A DNA stretch of 7,242 nucleotides from UBA11164 sp034376725 (GCA_034376725.1 JAXMJH010000053.1:1-7242), one strand, 5' to 3'; shown: positions 1-6,541, counted from the stretch's first letter. Made by a program: numbers and translations. The notes: generated by a model not told the origin, from the sequence alone.

Positions 1-67
1 TGCGCACCTGAGACTCGTTCATGTCGATCACCATGGCTGTGATGATCGACCCGGTGCGCCGGCTCAC
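1..67 (-). CDS. Partial transposase-like protein, N-terminus only (runs off left edge)
   Basis: A minus-strand frame is open from the left edge to beyond position 85. Possible starts are ATG at 85, GTG at 67 and ATG at 34. I prefer GTG at 67 because a GGAGG sequence sits 5 nt upstream of it; ATG at 34 has no visible ribosome site. The predicted peptide contains ITAMVIDMNESQVR. From memory, this resembles the first residues of integrase-type (DDE) transposases common in gammaproteobacteria, in which MVIDMNE-like starts precede a leucine-rich helix. Only about 22 codons are in view, so no catalytic residue can be checked. Two copies of a 20-bp repeat just upstream, and the beheaded kinase that follows, fit an insertion-sequence end. 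The family assignment is recollection plus context, not proof. Confidence 0.45.
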   Translation of the reverse strand, partial: MSRRTGSIITAMVIDMNESQVR

Positions 68-76
68 GCCTCCCTC

Positions 77-96
77 CAGGCTCATACCTCGTTGGA
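77..96 (+). repeat. 20-bp direct repeat, copy 1
   Basis: The sequence caggctcatacctcgttgga is found here and again, identically, at 113-132. The two starts are 36 bp apart and the bases between and after the copies do not match each other. Direct repeats of this size near a transposon end are typical of transposase-binding sites in elements with several subterminal sites. The repeat lies just upstream of the transposase-like frame, on its 5' side. Confidence 0.85.
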
Positions 97-3000
97 ATCA
101 GGCTGGCGGGTTCAGGCTCATACCTCGTTGGACAAGACTCCCGATGGCGAGGGGTCTCTGATTCTGGCAACCTTCGACAGCGGAGTTCTCGCCTTCGACG
201 GCGAGAAGATCACCCGGCGCCACACCCATTTCGACGGTCCCGACGGTGCATTGCCGACGGGCATGATCTTCACCGTCGAGACCGACCGACAGGGCGTGGT
301 GTGGGCTGCTGGCGAGCGCGGAGTGTTCCGGGTCCAGCCTTCAGGCCTTGAGCGGCAGTCGATCCTGGACAGGAACGACAGGTTGTCGCTTTCGATATTT
401 CACGAGCGCGACGGCGGCCTGTGGATCGGTACCAACAAAGGCCTGTTCAGGCGCGATGCGTTGGGCAGATCTGAGTTGGTGCCTTGGGGCTGGAAAACGG
501 ATATCGGCGCGGTCCTGGCGATGCATCGCGATGTTCGCGGCGGGTATTGGCTGGCCACCGCCTCGGGACTCGCCCGTGTGCCGCGCCAGACCAGTCTCGA
601 TCAACGCGCCTTGCGGGCAAAGCGCCTCTGGCGCGAGAACACGCCCGATCTACTGGAAGATCACCAGGGTGGGCTGTGGGCGGCTACCCATGGGGGGCTG
701 CGATATCTGCCGCCGGACTGGCAGCAGTTCGCGGTCTTCGATACCAAGCCTTCGAACGATCAGTCGGTAGGTACGCGCGCGGTACGCTCCGCCGTTCAAG
801 CAAGTGACGGATCGGTCTGGTTCGCTGCGGTCAGCGCGGGACTTCAGCGCCTGGATCTGCGCGACGGCGAATTGGTCTCGATCCCACTGTCACACCAGGT
901 CGCCCAGGCGTCTCGACAGGCCACTGCGGTATTGGCCCATTCGGACGGCAGCATCTGGGTCGGTAGCCATGTTTCCCTGCATCGAATACAACCCGGCGCG
1001 ACCAGCGAATCCGGGCAGGCGGTGCTGAGTGCCGACCAGCCGCCCCCCGGCGTGGGCGGTGTCGACCAGCTCGTCGAGGGCGATCAGGGGCGTATCTGGT
1101 TGATCGGCGCTACCGGAGCCATCCAGATTCGCGACCCGGACGGTCGGGTGCTCGACACCCTTCCCTACGACACATCGCGCGGATTGTGGCGTGGCGCGAT
1201 CGAACAGCTTGCCCGGGGGCCAGACGGGCGCATGTGGATCGCCGGCGAGAAGGGCATGGCGCGATGGCGCGACGACGCGAATTTCGAGCCGGTTCCCGGC
1301 GCGCCACGCGACAAGATCAACGGCTTTGCCTGGCGCGACAGCAGCCGGCTCTGGCTGATTCAGCTCGGGTGGCTGAGCGAATATCAGTGGGATGGCGAAC
1401 GCCTGATCGAGCTTCGGCGCATCGGCGAGGCCGAAGGCATGCCGGTGGTGGAGGCCGGCGGAATTGCCCTCGATGGCAGGGGAAATGTCTGGTTCACCAC
1501 GCTCGGAGGCTTGTTCCGGTATTCGCCGGATAGCGGATCGATCCGCCGCTATACCGAGCGCGATGGCTTGCCCAGCCGGCAGTTCTTTCACGGGCCGATA
1601 TCGGTCACCGCTGAGGGCCGGATGATGATGGGCACCCAGGACGGCGCGCTGGTCCTGTTCGATCCGGATCGGATGGAGATCCGCCAACAGGCATCGAGGC
1701 TGGTGCTCGCGGCGGCCCGTCTGCGGCGCGACAACGCCGAGGTGTCGCTGGACGCGACCGGCACGATCCGCCTGGCGCCCGGCGACCGGGATCTGCGGTT
1801 GACTGCACGTCTGCTTTCGTTCGCCGATCCCGCCTCGCACCGGTTCGCCTTTCGGCTTGCCGGTTACGACAGTCAGTGGGTCGGGATCGATGCGTCCGGC
1901 GAGCGTACGCTGCCCGAGCTTGCGCCCGGCGTCCATCGGCTGGAGATCAAAGGCGCCGATGCCGATGGCAACTGGTCGCCACCGCTGTCGTTGCAGTTGA
2001 TCGCCGAGCCGTACTGGTGGCAGACGCGATGGGCCGAGACCGGCTACGTGTTACTGGCCGGACTGGTCATGGCGCTTCTGGTGACCGGCTATCGGCGTCG
2101 GGTCGACCGGCGACATGCCCTGGAGCTGGCTGGTCAGCGACAGGCATTGGCTGAGCAGGCATCGGAGGCCAAGAGCCGGTTTCTTGCCAATCTGGGCCAT
2201 GAGATACGCACCCCGCTGACCGGGATTCTCGGCATGTCGGAGCTGCTCATCGGCGACAAGCTCACCGCCGAGCAGCGGCCCCGGGTCGAGGCAATCGCCC
2301 AGGCTGGCCGGCATATGCTCAGGCTGGTGAACGACGCGCTCGATCTGACCCGCATCGAAGCCGGCAAGCTGGTGCTTCGACCGGAGCCGTTCGATATCCG
2401 CAGTCTGCTGTTCGAGGTCGATGCGCTGCTTGCGCCGCTGGCGCAGGCCAAATCGCTGCATCTGCACTGCCAGGCCGGAGAACGCCTGCCGCGGCAACTG
2501 CTGGGCGACGCGCAGCGGGTGCGGCAGATATTGCTCAATCTGGGTCACAACGCGATCAAGTTCACCGAAACCGGCAGCGTGTCGGTCACGGCCAGCCGGC
2601 TGGATCGACTTTGCGTGCGCTTCGAGGTGGCCGATACCGGCCCAGGGCTGACTCAGGAGCAGCAGCGCCTGATCTTCGAGCGGTTCGAGCAGATCCACGC
2701 CACGCGCTCGGCCACCTCCACATCGCAGCACGGCAGCGGCCTGGGTTTGAGCATCTGTCGCGAGCTGGTGCAGGCCATGTCGGGCAGTATCACCATCAGG
2801 AGCCGGCCTGGCGAGGGCACGGTGTTCGTGGTCGATCTGCCGCTACCCGAAGCGGTCCAGACTGATGTCGATGTCGCCCCCGCAGATCGCGGTCCCAGTC
2901 CGGAAAGGCTATCGATTCTGGTGGTCGAGGACGATCCTACAGTGGCGGAGGTCATCATCGGACTGCTGCGTGCCAGGGACATCCAGGCCGAGCATGCCGG

Positions 3001-3325
3001 TCATGGCCTGGATGCCTTGAGCTGCGTGGTTTCCGACCGGTTCGATCTGCTGTTGATCGATCTGGACTTGCCCGGCCTGAGCGGAACCGAACTGGCCCGC
3101 ATGCTGCGCGACCTGGGTCATCGAATGCCGATGATCGCCATCACCGCGCGGGCCGATACCCAAGCCTGGCCCGAGGCCTTTGCGGCCGGGATGAACAGCT
3201 TTCTGCGCAAGCCGGTCACGGGAGAACTGCTGGTCAACGCGATTCACGACGAGTTGGCCCGACGAGACGACGAGGCCAGCCGCTTCCCGGTCGACGCTGT
3301 CGGCACGCGGTCGGCCCCGAGTTGA
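92..3325 (+). CDS. Hybrid sensor histidine kinase, Reg_prop / Y_Y_Y type, N-terminally truncated
   Basis: Two-component hybrid kinase of the propeller class: a periplasmic sensor linked through one membrane helix to a cytoplasmic kinase. The frame has about 12 Reg_prop motifs (such as GGLWIGTNKGLFRR at 108-121 and GNVWFTTLGGLFRY at 464-477), ending with the usual last blade near 509-526. A Y_Y_Y domain follows (about 571-638), then a membrane helix (about 650-667), HisKA with NLGHEIRTPLTG (phospho-acceptor His703), HATPase with N box (Asn820), DTGPG (849-852 region) and GSGLGLS (881-887), and a receiver with acidic pair D947/D948, phospho-acceptor D990, T1018 and K1040. No DNA-binding or HPt domain is present, so a partner is expected elsewhere. 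Family members usually have a signal peptide and 14 blades; here there is no signal peptide, no ATG before codon 58, and the first codons are transposon repeat. TTG at 92 is only the outermost usable start; the frame is open to the left edge. Probably non-functional as a sensor. Confidence 0.85.
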   Translation: MESGWRVQAHTSLDKTPDGEGSLILATFDSGVLAFDGEKITRRHTHFDGPDGALPTGMIFTVETDRQGVVWAAGERGVFRVQPSGLERQSILDRNDRLSLSIFHERDGGLWIGTNKGLFRRDALGRSELVPWGWKTDIGAVLAMHRDVRGGYWLATASGLARVPRQTSLDQRALRAKRLWRENTPDLLEDHQGGLWAATHGGLRYLPPDWQQFAVFDTKPSNDQSVGTRAVRSAVQASDGSVWFAAVSAGLQRLDLRDGELVSIPLSHQVAQASRQATAVLAHSDGSIWVGSHVSLHRIQPGATSESGQAVLSADQPPPGVGGVDQLVEGDQGRIWLIGATGAIQIRDPDGRVLDTLPYDTSRGLWRGAIEQLARGPDGRMWIAGEKGMARWRDDANFEPVPGAPRDKINGFAWRDSSRLWLIQLGWLSEYQWDGERLIELRRIGEAEGMPVVEAGGIALDGRGNVWFTTLGGLFRYSPDSGSIRRYTERDGLPSRQFFHGPISVTAEGRMMMGTQDGALVLFDPDRMEIRQQASRLVLAAARLRRDNAEVSLDATGTIRLAPGDRDLRLTARLLSFADPASHRFAFRLAGYDSQWVGIDASGERTLPELAPGVHRLEIKGADADGNWSPPLSLQLIAEPYWWQTRWAETGYVLLAGLVMALLVTGYRRRVDRRHALELAGQRQALAEQASEAKSRFLANLGHEIRTPLTGILGMSELLIGDKLTAEQRPRVEAIAQAGRHMLRLVNDALDLTRIEAGKLVLRPEPFDIRSLLFEVDALLAPLAQAKSLHLHCQAGERLPRQLLGDAQRVRQILLNLGHNAIKFTETGSVSVTASRLDRLCVRFEVADTGPGLTQEQQRLIFERFEQIHATRSATSTSQHGSGLGLSICRELVQAMSGSITIRSRPGEGTVFVVDLPLPEAVQTDVDVAPADRGPSPERLSILVVEDDPTVAEVIIGLLRARDIQAEHAGHGLDALSCVVSDRFDLLLIDLDLPGLSGTELARMLRDLGHRMPMIAITARADTQAWPEAFAAGMNSFLRKPVTGELLVNAIHDELARRDDEASRFPVDAVGTRSAPS
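113..132 (+). repeat. 20-bp direct repeat, copy 2
   Basis: Exact second copy of the repeat at 77-96. It ends almost exactly where recognisable kinase coding sequence begins. If the element ends here, this copy is the outermost, terminal site. A TTG within each copy (92-94 and 128-130) is in frame with the kinase. Confidence 0.85.
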
Positions 3326-3364
3326 TGACCGACTGTTCGGGCCGGTCGAGGCTGCGGGCCCGCG
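3326..3364. other. Short convergent intergenic gap with weak hairpin potential
   Basis: The 39 bp between the convergent kinase and hemE stops contain a 6-bp inverted repeat, CGGGCC at 3338-3343 with GGCCCG at 3357-3362 (13-nt loop), and a competing 5-bp pair, GACCG at 3327-3331 with CGGTC at 3343-3347. Neither has a T-tract on either strand, so an intrinsic bidirectional terminator is possible but weakly supported. Confidence 0.25.
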
Positions 3365-4447
3365 TCAGCCAACCGCCGCGCGGGCATGGGCCGCGGCGCT
3401 GATGTCGTGGACGGCATCGACCAGGGCACCGACATGTTCGGGATTCATGTCCGGCGACAGCCCGTGGCCAAGGTTGAAGATGTGTCCCGGCCCGGTGCCG
3501 AAACTGTCGAGTGCCAGGGCGACCTCATCGCGGATCGCGCCGGGGCTGGCATACAGTGTGGCCGGGTCCAGATTGCCCTGCAGCGCCACTCGGGATCCGG
3601 TCTGTGCGCGGGCATCGGCCAGGCTGACGGTCCAGTCCACGCCCAGCGCTTCGGCGCCGGTATCGGCCAGCTCGGCCAGATACGGCGCATTGCCCTTGCC
3701 GAACAGGATCAGCGGCGCACGCGACGCGCCGCTGCCGCGCGGCAATTCGGCGGCGATGCGCTGGAGGTAGCGCAGCGAGAATTCCCGGTACAGGTGCGGC
3801 GCCAGGATTCCGCCCCAGGTGTCGAAAACTTGCAGCGCCTGAGCTCCGGCCTGGCGTTGGGCATCGAGATAGGCGATGACCGCATCGGTGGTTACCTCGA
3901 GCAGCCGGTGCAGCGATTGCGGATCGTCATAAGCCATCGCCTTGATCCGCGCAAAATTGGCGCTGCCGCCGCCCTCGATCATGTAGCAGGCCAGCGTCCA
4001 GGGACTGCCGGAAAAGCCGATCAGCGGCACCCGGCCATTGAGCTCGCGGCGAATCAGGCGCACCGCGTCCATCACATAGCCCAGCTCGGTCTCCATGTCG
4101 GGCACCGCCAGCGCGGCAATCTCGGCCGCCGTGCGCACCGGGCGCTCGAACTTCGGGCCTTCGCCGTCGGCGAAATACAGCCCGAGCCCCATCGCGTCGG
4201 GCACGGTGAGGATGTCGGAGAACAGGATGGCGGCGTCGAGCGGAAAGCGGTCGAGCGGCTGGAGCGTCACTTCGCAGGCCAGCTCCGGGTTTTTCGCCAG
4301 TGCCAGAAAGCTGCCGGCTCGGGCGCGGGTGGCGCGATATTCAGGCAGGTAGCGCCCGGCTTGACGCATCAGCCAGACCGGCGTGGCGTCGACCGGCTGG
4401 CGATTGAGGGCGCGCAGGAAGCGGTCGTTTTTCGGGGGCAGATTCAC
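3365..4447 (-). CDS. hemE: Uroporphyrinogen decarboxylase (HemE)
   Basis: Cytosolic enzyme of tetrapyrrole synthesis: removes the four acetate carboxyls of uroporphyrinogen III to give coproporphyrinogen III, without a cofactor. The 360-aa product is full length for the bacterial family (about 350-355 aa). Family signature 1 is present (PVWLMRQAGRYLPEYR at 23-38, with the substrate-binding arginines R28 and R32), as is signature 2 (GFSGSPWTL at 144-152). The key aspartate is D78 in FSDIL; Y155 and H328 (FNLGHG) match conserved active-site positions. The start is GTG at 4447: it aligns with the NDRYLRAL-type beginning of E. coli HemE, and the next in-frame Met lies inside signature 1. A GGAA lies 9 nt upstream. 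The GTGA at the start overlaps the stop of the upstream micro-ORF, suggesting translational coupling. It is the last gene of the minus-strand cluster. Confidence 0.97.
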   Translation of the reverse strand: MNLPPKNDRFLRALNRQPVDATPVWLMRQAGRYLPEYRATRARAGSFLALAKNPELACEVTLQPLDRFPLDAAILFSDILTVPDAMGLGLYFADGEGPKFERPVRTAAEIAALAVPDMETELGYVMDAVRLIRRELNGRVPLIGFSGSPWTLACYMIEGGGSANFARIKAMAYDDPQSLHRLLEVTTDAVIAYLDAQRQAGAQALQVFDTWGGILAPHLYREFSLRYLQRIAAELPRGSGASRAPLILFGKGNAPYLAELADTGAEALGVDWTVSLADARAQTGSRVALQGNLDPATLYASPGAIRDEVALALDSFGTGPGHIFNLGHGLSPDMNPEHVGALVDAVHDISAAAHARAAVG

Positions 4448-4530
4448 GGCAGAGATTTCCGTTCCGGATGGGATTCGGTGGGGGTTGCCGACCGTCGCAG
4501 AGCGAGGCGTCGGCGCTGGGTCGGGCTCAT
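4444..4530 (-). CDS. 28-aa basic micro-ORF bridging the WGR gene and hemE
   Basis: A 28-codon frame starts at ATG 4530, overlapping the WGR stop as ATGA, and ends at TGA 4446-4444, overlapping the hemE start as GTGA. The predicted peptide begins MSPTQRRRLALRRS and is rich in Arg, Ser and Pro; it has no membrane segment or recognisable domain. No clear Shine-Dalgarno precedes it, so translation would rely on ribosomes finishing the WGR gene. It fills the whole 79-bp space between its neighbours. It could be a real small protein, a coupling leader that hands ribosomes to the hemE GTG start, or a chance frame: in GC-rich DNA a 28-codon frame alone is not significant. The double 4-base overlap is what makes it worth recording. 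Confidence 0.35.
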   Translation of the reverse strand: MSPTQRRRLALRRSATPTESHPERKSLP

Positions 4531-4781
4531 TGCGGCTTGGCCGAGCCTTGCGCGAACATCAGCCGGAAGCCCTTGCGCAGCTGTGCATCGCGGGCTTTTT
4601 CGAGGGCCGCCAGGGCGGCATCGCGCTCCAGGTACTGCTCGCGCTTGAGCGTGGAGCGCCCGCCGATCTGGCCGACCTCGCGCAGCAGGCTCCAGCCGCC
4701 CAGCAAATCCTGTTCGAGGATGAGCTGGACGAAACGGGGCGGCTCGCTGCCGCTGGTGGGCTGCTGAAGAAGCAATCGCAT
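4527..4781 (-). CDS. Small WGR-domain-like protein, 84 aa
   Basis: The product is essentially one WGR domain. A beta-rich start (RFVQLILEQDLLGGWSLLREVGQIG, in residues 16-40) carries the conserved W30 and R34, followed by the charged stretch with LKREQY (45-50) and the helix DAALAALEKARDAQLRKGF (54-72), ending in the typical KGF/KGY turn. WGR domains occur in MolR-type regulators, DNA ligase-linked proteins and PARPs and are thought to contact nucleic acid; stand-alone copies have no settled function. The eponymous W-G-R triplet reads V-G-Q here (36-38), so the usual contact residues are altered. ATG at 4781 is the only start near the family's expected beginning; upstream in frame are only non-start codons back to the aroB stop. 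A promoter-like sequence lies directly upstream. It sits 42 bp after aroB and is linked to hemE by the micro-ORF. Confidence 0.75.
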   Translation of the reverse strand: MRLLLQQPTSGSEPPRFVQLILEQDLLGGWSLLREVGQIGGRSTLKREQYLERDAALAALEKARDAQLRKGFRLMFAQGSAKPQ

Positions 4782-4787
4782 GTGCGG

Positions 4788-4815
4788 ATTGTAGCCTGCG
4801 CGGCATCCGTCCCAA
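4788..4815 (-). promoter_or_regulatory. Sigma70-type promoter for the WGR gene and hemE
   Basis: Read on the minus strand: -35 TTGGGA (4815-4810), a 16-bp spacer, then -10 TACAAT (4793-4788). This matches TTGACA/TATAAT at 4 of 6 and 5 of 6 positions. It lies in the 42-bp gap between the aroB stop and the WGR ATG. A transcript starting 7 nt after the -10 box would begin exactly at the A of the ATG (4781), giving a leaderless or almost leaderless message. It would let the WGR gene and hemE be transcribed without aroKB. Confidence 0.5.
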
Positions 4816-4823
4816 CGGCGGGG

Positions 4824-5894
4824 TCAGCCGCCCAGCACCGCAATCACCGGTTCCGGTCCGGCATCCGACACCATCTCGGCCCGGCCCAGGCCGCGCCAGA
4901 GAATCAGCCGCAACGATCCCGACACGGCCTTCTTGTCCAGACGCATGCGCTCGAGCAGGGCGGCTGGCTGCAAACCTTGCGGGACGCGGGTTGGCAGGCC
5001 CAGCGCGTCGAGCAAGGCGATCAGTCGCCCGGTGTCCGACTCGGGCGCGCGATCAAGTGCGGCCGAAAGCCGTGCTGCCAGCACCATGCCGACCGCGACC
5101 GCTTCACCGTGCAGCAGGCCGCCGTAACCCTGCTCGGTCTCGATGGCATGGCCGAAGGTGTGGCCGAAATTGAGCAATGCGCGCTCGCCCTGCTCGGTTT
5201 CGTCGCGGGCAACGATGCCGGCCTTGTGGGCGCAACTGCGGGCGATGGCTTCGGTCAGAGCCGACGGCTCGCGAGCGAGCAGGGCGTCGGCGTGGTTCTC
5301 CAGCCACTCGAAGAATTCCGGGTCGGCGATGGCGCCGTACTTCACCACCTCCGCCAGGCCGGCCCTGAGCTCGCGGATCGGCAGGGTTGCCAGCGTGTCG
5401 GTATCGGCGATGACCGCAGCCGGTTGGTGAAAGGCGCCGACCAGATTCTTGCCTTGCGGCAGGTCGACTGCTGTCTTGCCGCCGACCGAGGAATCGACCA
5501 TGGCCAGCAGGGTGGTCGGCAACTGGATGAAGCGCACGCCGCGCATCCAGCACGCCGCAGCGAAGCCGGTCAGGTCGCCGACCACGCCGCCGCCCAGTGC
5601 GATCAGCGTGACATCGCGGCTGGCGCCCAGATCGGCCAGCGCCTGCATCAGTTCCGCGAACCGGGCGAGATTCTTCTCCGCTTCGCCCGGCGGCAGCACG
5701 ACCGTGCGCACCTGCTTGCCCTCGAGCGCCGACAGCACCGGCTGGAGATACAGCCCGGCGATGGTCTCGTCAGTCACCACCAGGCAGTGGCGGCCGACGA
5801 CCATCGCGCGCAGCGTGTCGGCATCGGCCAGCAGTCCTGGGCCGATGCGGATCGGATAGCGGCGGGCGCCGAGTTCAACTTCGAGTCTTCGCAT
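4824..5894 (-). CDS. aroB: 3-dehydroquinate synthase (AroB)
   Basis: Second step of the shikimate pathway: converts DAHP to 3-dehydroquinate using bound NAD+ and a divalent metal (Zn or Co), in the cytosol. The product is 356 aa, close to the usual 355-365. Visible motifs are the NAD-binding GGGVVGDLTGF (101-111), the substrate loop MVDSSVGGKTAVD (132-144), the metal ligands E182 (GLAEVVKYG), H245 (NFGHTFGHAIE) and H262 (LLHGEAV), and the conserved DKK at 320-322. The ligand spacing matches E. coli AroB (E184, H247, H264) with a constant offset of two. The start ATG at 5894 shares its A with the last base of the aroK stop (TGATG), and GGAG lies 8 nt upstream inside aroK, so the two are probably translationally coupled. 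The frame stays open upstream through aroK, but that extension is antisense-like composition, not protein. Confidence 0.97.
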   Translation of the reverse strand: MRRLEVELGARRYPIRIGPGLLADADTLRAMVVGRHCLVVTDETIAGLYLQPVLSALEGKQVRTVVLPPGEAEKNLARFAELMQALADLGASRDVTLIALGGGVVGDLTGFAAACWMRGVRFIQLPTTLLAMVDSSVGGKTAVDLPQGKNLVGAFHQPAAVIADTDTLATLPIRELRAGLAEVVKYGAIADPEFFEWLENHADALLAREPSALTEAIARSCAHKAGIVARDETEQGERALLNFGHTFGHAIETEQGYGGLLHGEAVAVGMVLAARLSAALDRAPESDTGRLIALLDALGLPTRVPQGLQPAALLERMRLDKKAVSGSLRLILWRGLGRAEMVSDAGPEPVIAVLGG

Positions 5895-6433
5895 CAGGTT
5901 AGCTCCGGGCGCTGCCAGTGTTTTTCGATTGCGCTGAACAATTGGGCCATCAGGCGACCCTGCGGCTGATTTCCCGAGTGAAACCGCAGGTCGGCCAGTG
6001 TCTCGTAGATCGGATTGCGCTGCGTGGCCATGGCCCGAAGCCGCGACTCGCGGTCGGGCGCCTGCAACAGCGGCCGGCTGCGATCGCGGCGCAGACGGCG
6101 CAACTGCTCCTCGACACCAATCCGCAGATACACGATGAAGCCGCTTTCGGCCATGGCCTGGCGGTTTTCGGCATCCAGCACGGCGCCGGCGCCGGTGGCG
6201 ATGAGCAGATCGCGCTGGCCGCACAGTTCGCGAATCACTTCGCGCTCGCGGGCGCGAAAGCCAGGCTCGCCCTCGCACTCGAAGATCATCGGGATGGTCG
6301 CGCCTGTGCGCAGTTCGATCTCCCGGTCTGCATCGGCGAAGCGCAGCCCGAAGTGTCGCGCGGCGCGCCGGCCGATCGAGGTTTTCCCCGCGCCGGTGGG
6401 ACCGATGAAAATGAGGTTCGAGGCCGGGTTCAT
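5894..6433 (-). CDS. aroK: Shikimate kinase (AroK)
   Basis: Phosphorylates shikimate at the 3-hydroxyl with ATP, fifth step toward chorismate, in the cytosol. The 179-aa product is slightly longer than typical (about 170-175). Motifs: Walker A GPTGAGKTS (11-19); shikimate-binding FADADREIE with D34 and D36; GFRARE with R60; ATGAGAV around 79-85; lid RSRPLL with R120; and QRNPIYE with R139. The canonical GGG of the shikimate loop is G-A-G here (81-83), a conservative variation. I chose ATG at 6433 (MNPASNLIFIG), which places the P-loop at the usual distance; a TTG three codons upstream is also in frame. No Shine-Dalgarno is visible before the ATG. It is first in the minus-strand cluster and overlaps aroB by one base. 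Gammaproteobacteria often have pilQ upstream of aroK; here the neighbour is a divergent SDR gene. Confidence 0.96.
   Translation of the reverse strand: MNPASNLIFIGPTGAGKTSIGRRAARHFGLRFADADREIELRTGATIPMIFECEGEPGFRAREREVIRELCGQRDLLIATGAGAVLDAENRQAMAESGFIVYLRIGVEEQLRRLRRDRSRPLLQAPDRESRLRAMATQRNPIYETLADLRFHSGNQPQGRLMAQLFSAIEKHWQRPELT
5903..5906 (-). promoter_or_regulatory. Ribosome binding site of aroB
   Basis: GGAG on the minus strand, 8 nt before the aroB ATG at 5894 and inside the last codons of aroK. It supports the ATG at 5894 over any upstream start in the same open frame. Confidence 0.6.
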
Positions 6434-6441
6434 GGCGGGCA

Positions 6442-6447
6442 ATGATA
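6442..6447 (-). promoter_or_regulatory. Possible -10 box for aroKB
   Basis: TATCAT on the minus strand, ending 8 nt before the aroK ATG. No convincing -35 hexamer lies 16-18 bp upstream, where the sequence is GCGTCC-like. If used, transcription would begin at about 6436-6433, leaving almost no leader, in keeping with the absence of a ribosome site before aroK. Confidence 0.3.
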
Positions 6448-6536
6448 GTGGACTGTGGGTCCCAGGACGCTTCCCGCGTTGCCGGAGCCATGCGCTGATT
6501 CCCCGCCAGTGTACTGTGTCCCACGGAATCGACCGC

Positions 6537-6541
6537 AGGAG
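6537..6541 (+). promoter_or_regulatory. Ribosome binding site of the SDR gene
   Basis: AGGAG, 8 nt before the ATG at 6550. Strong match and ideal spacing; it fixes the start of the plus-strand gene that follows. The rest of the 116-bp divergent spacer (6434-6549) shows no clear plus-strand promoter. Confidence 0.8.

Larger units (their letters stand above)
1..132. mobile_element. Probable insertion-sequence end abutting the kinase gene
   Basis: This stretch contains the start of a transposase-like frame on the minus strand and, outside it, a pair of 20-bp direct repeats ending at 132. From about codon 15 of the kinase frame (near position 134) the translation is recognisable propeller sequence; before that it is translated repeat. 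The switch lies within a few bases of the end of the second repeat, which I take as the element boundary. The other end, the terminal inverted repeat partner and any target-site duplication lie outside the window, so the boundary is inferred. Confidence 0.5.

Noticed and set aside
890..1936. 348-codon minus-strand frame opposite the kinase propeller
   Set aside because: Antisense to clear Reg_prop repeats, with no motif or ribosome site of its own.
3338..3362. Intrinsic terminator between kinase and hemE
   Set aside because: The 6-bp stem has a 13-nt loop and no T-tract on either strand; kept only as a weak hairpin note.
3386..4648. 420-codon plus-strand frame opposite hemE
   Set aside because: Antisense to the fully conserved HemE; composition is typical of a shadow frame.
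4383..5969. 528-codon plus-strand frame opposite WGR, aroB and part of hemE
   Set aside because: It is antisense to unmistakable genes, and its repetitive Arg/Gln/Gly-rich translation has no family resemblance; open antisense frames are expected at this GC content.
6434..6442. TTG start for aroK three codons upstream
   Set aside because: In frame, but ATG at 6433 is a better codon, gives normal P-loop spacing, and the TTG has no ribosome site.
6512..6517. TACTGT as a -10 box for the SDR gene
   Set aside because: There is no -35 hexamer at 16-18 bp; the nearest candidate, TTGCCG at 6479-6484, is 27 bp away.
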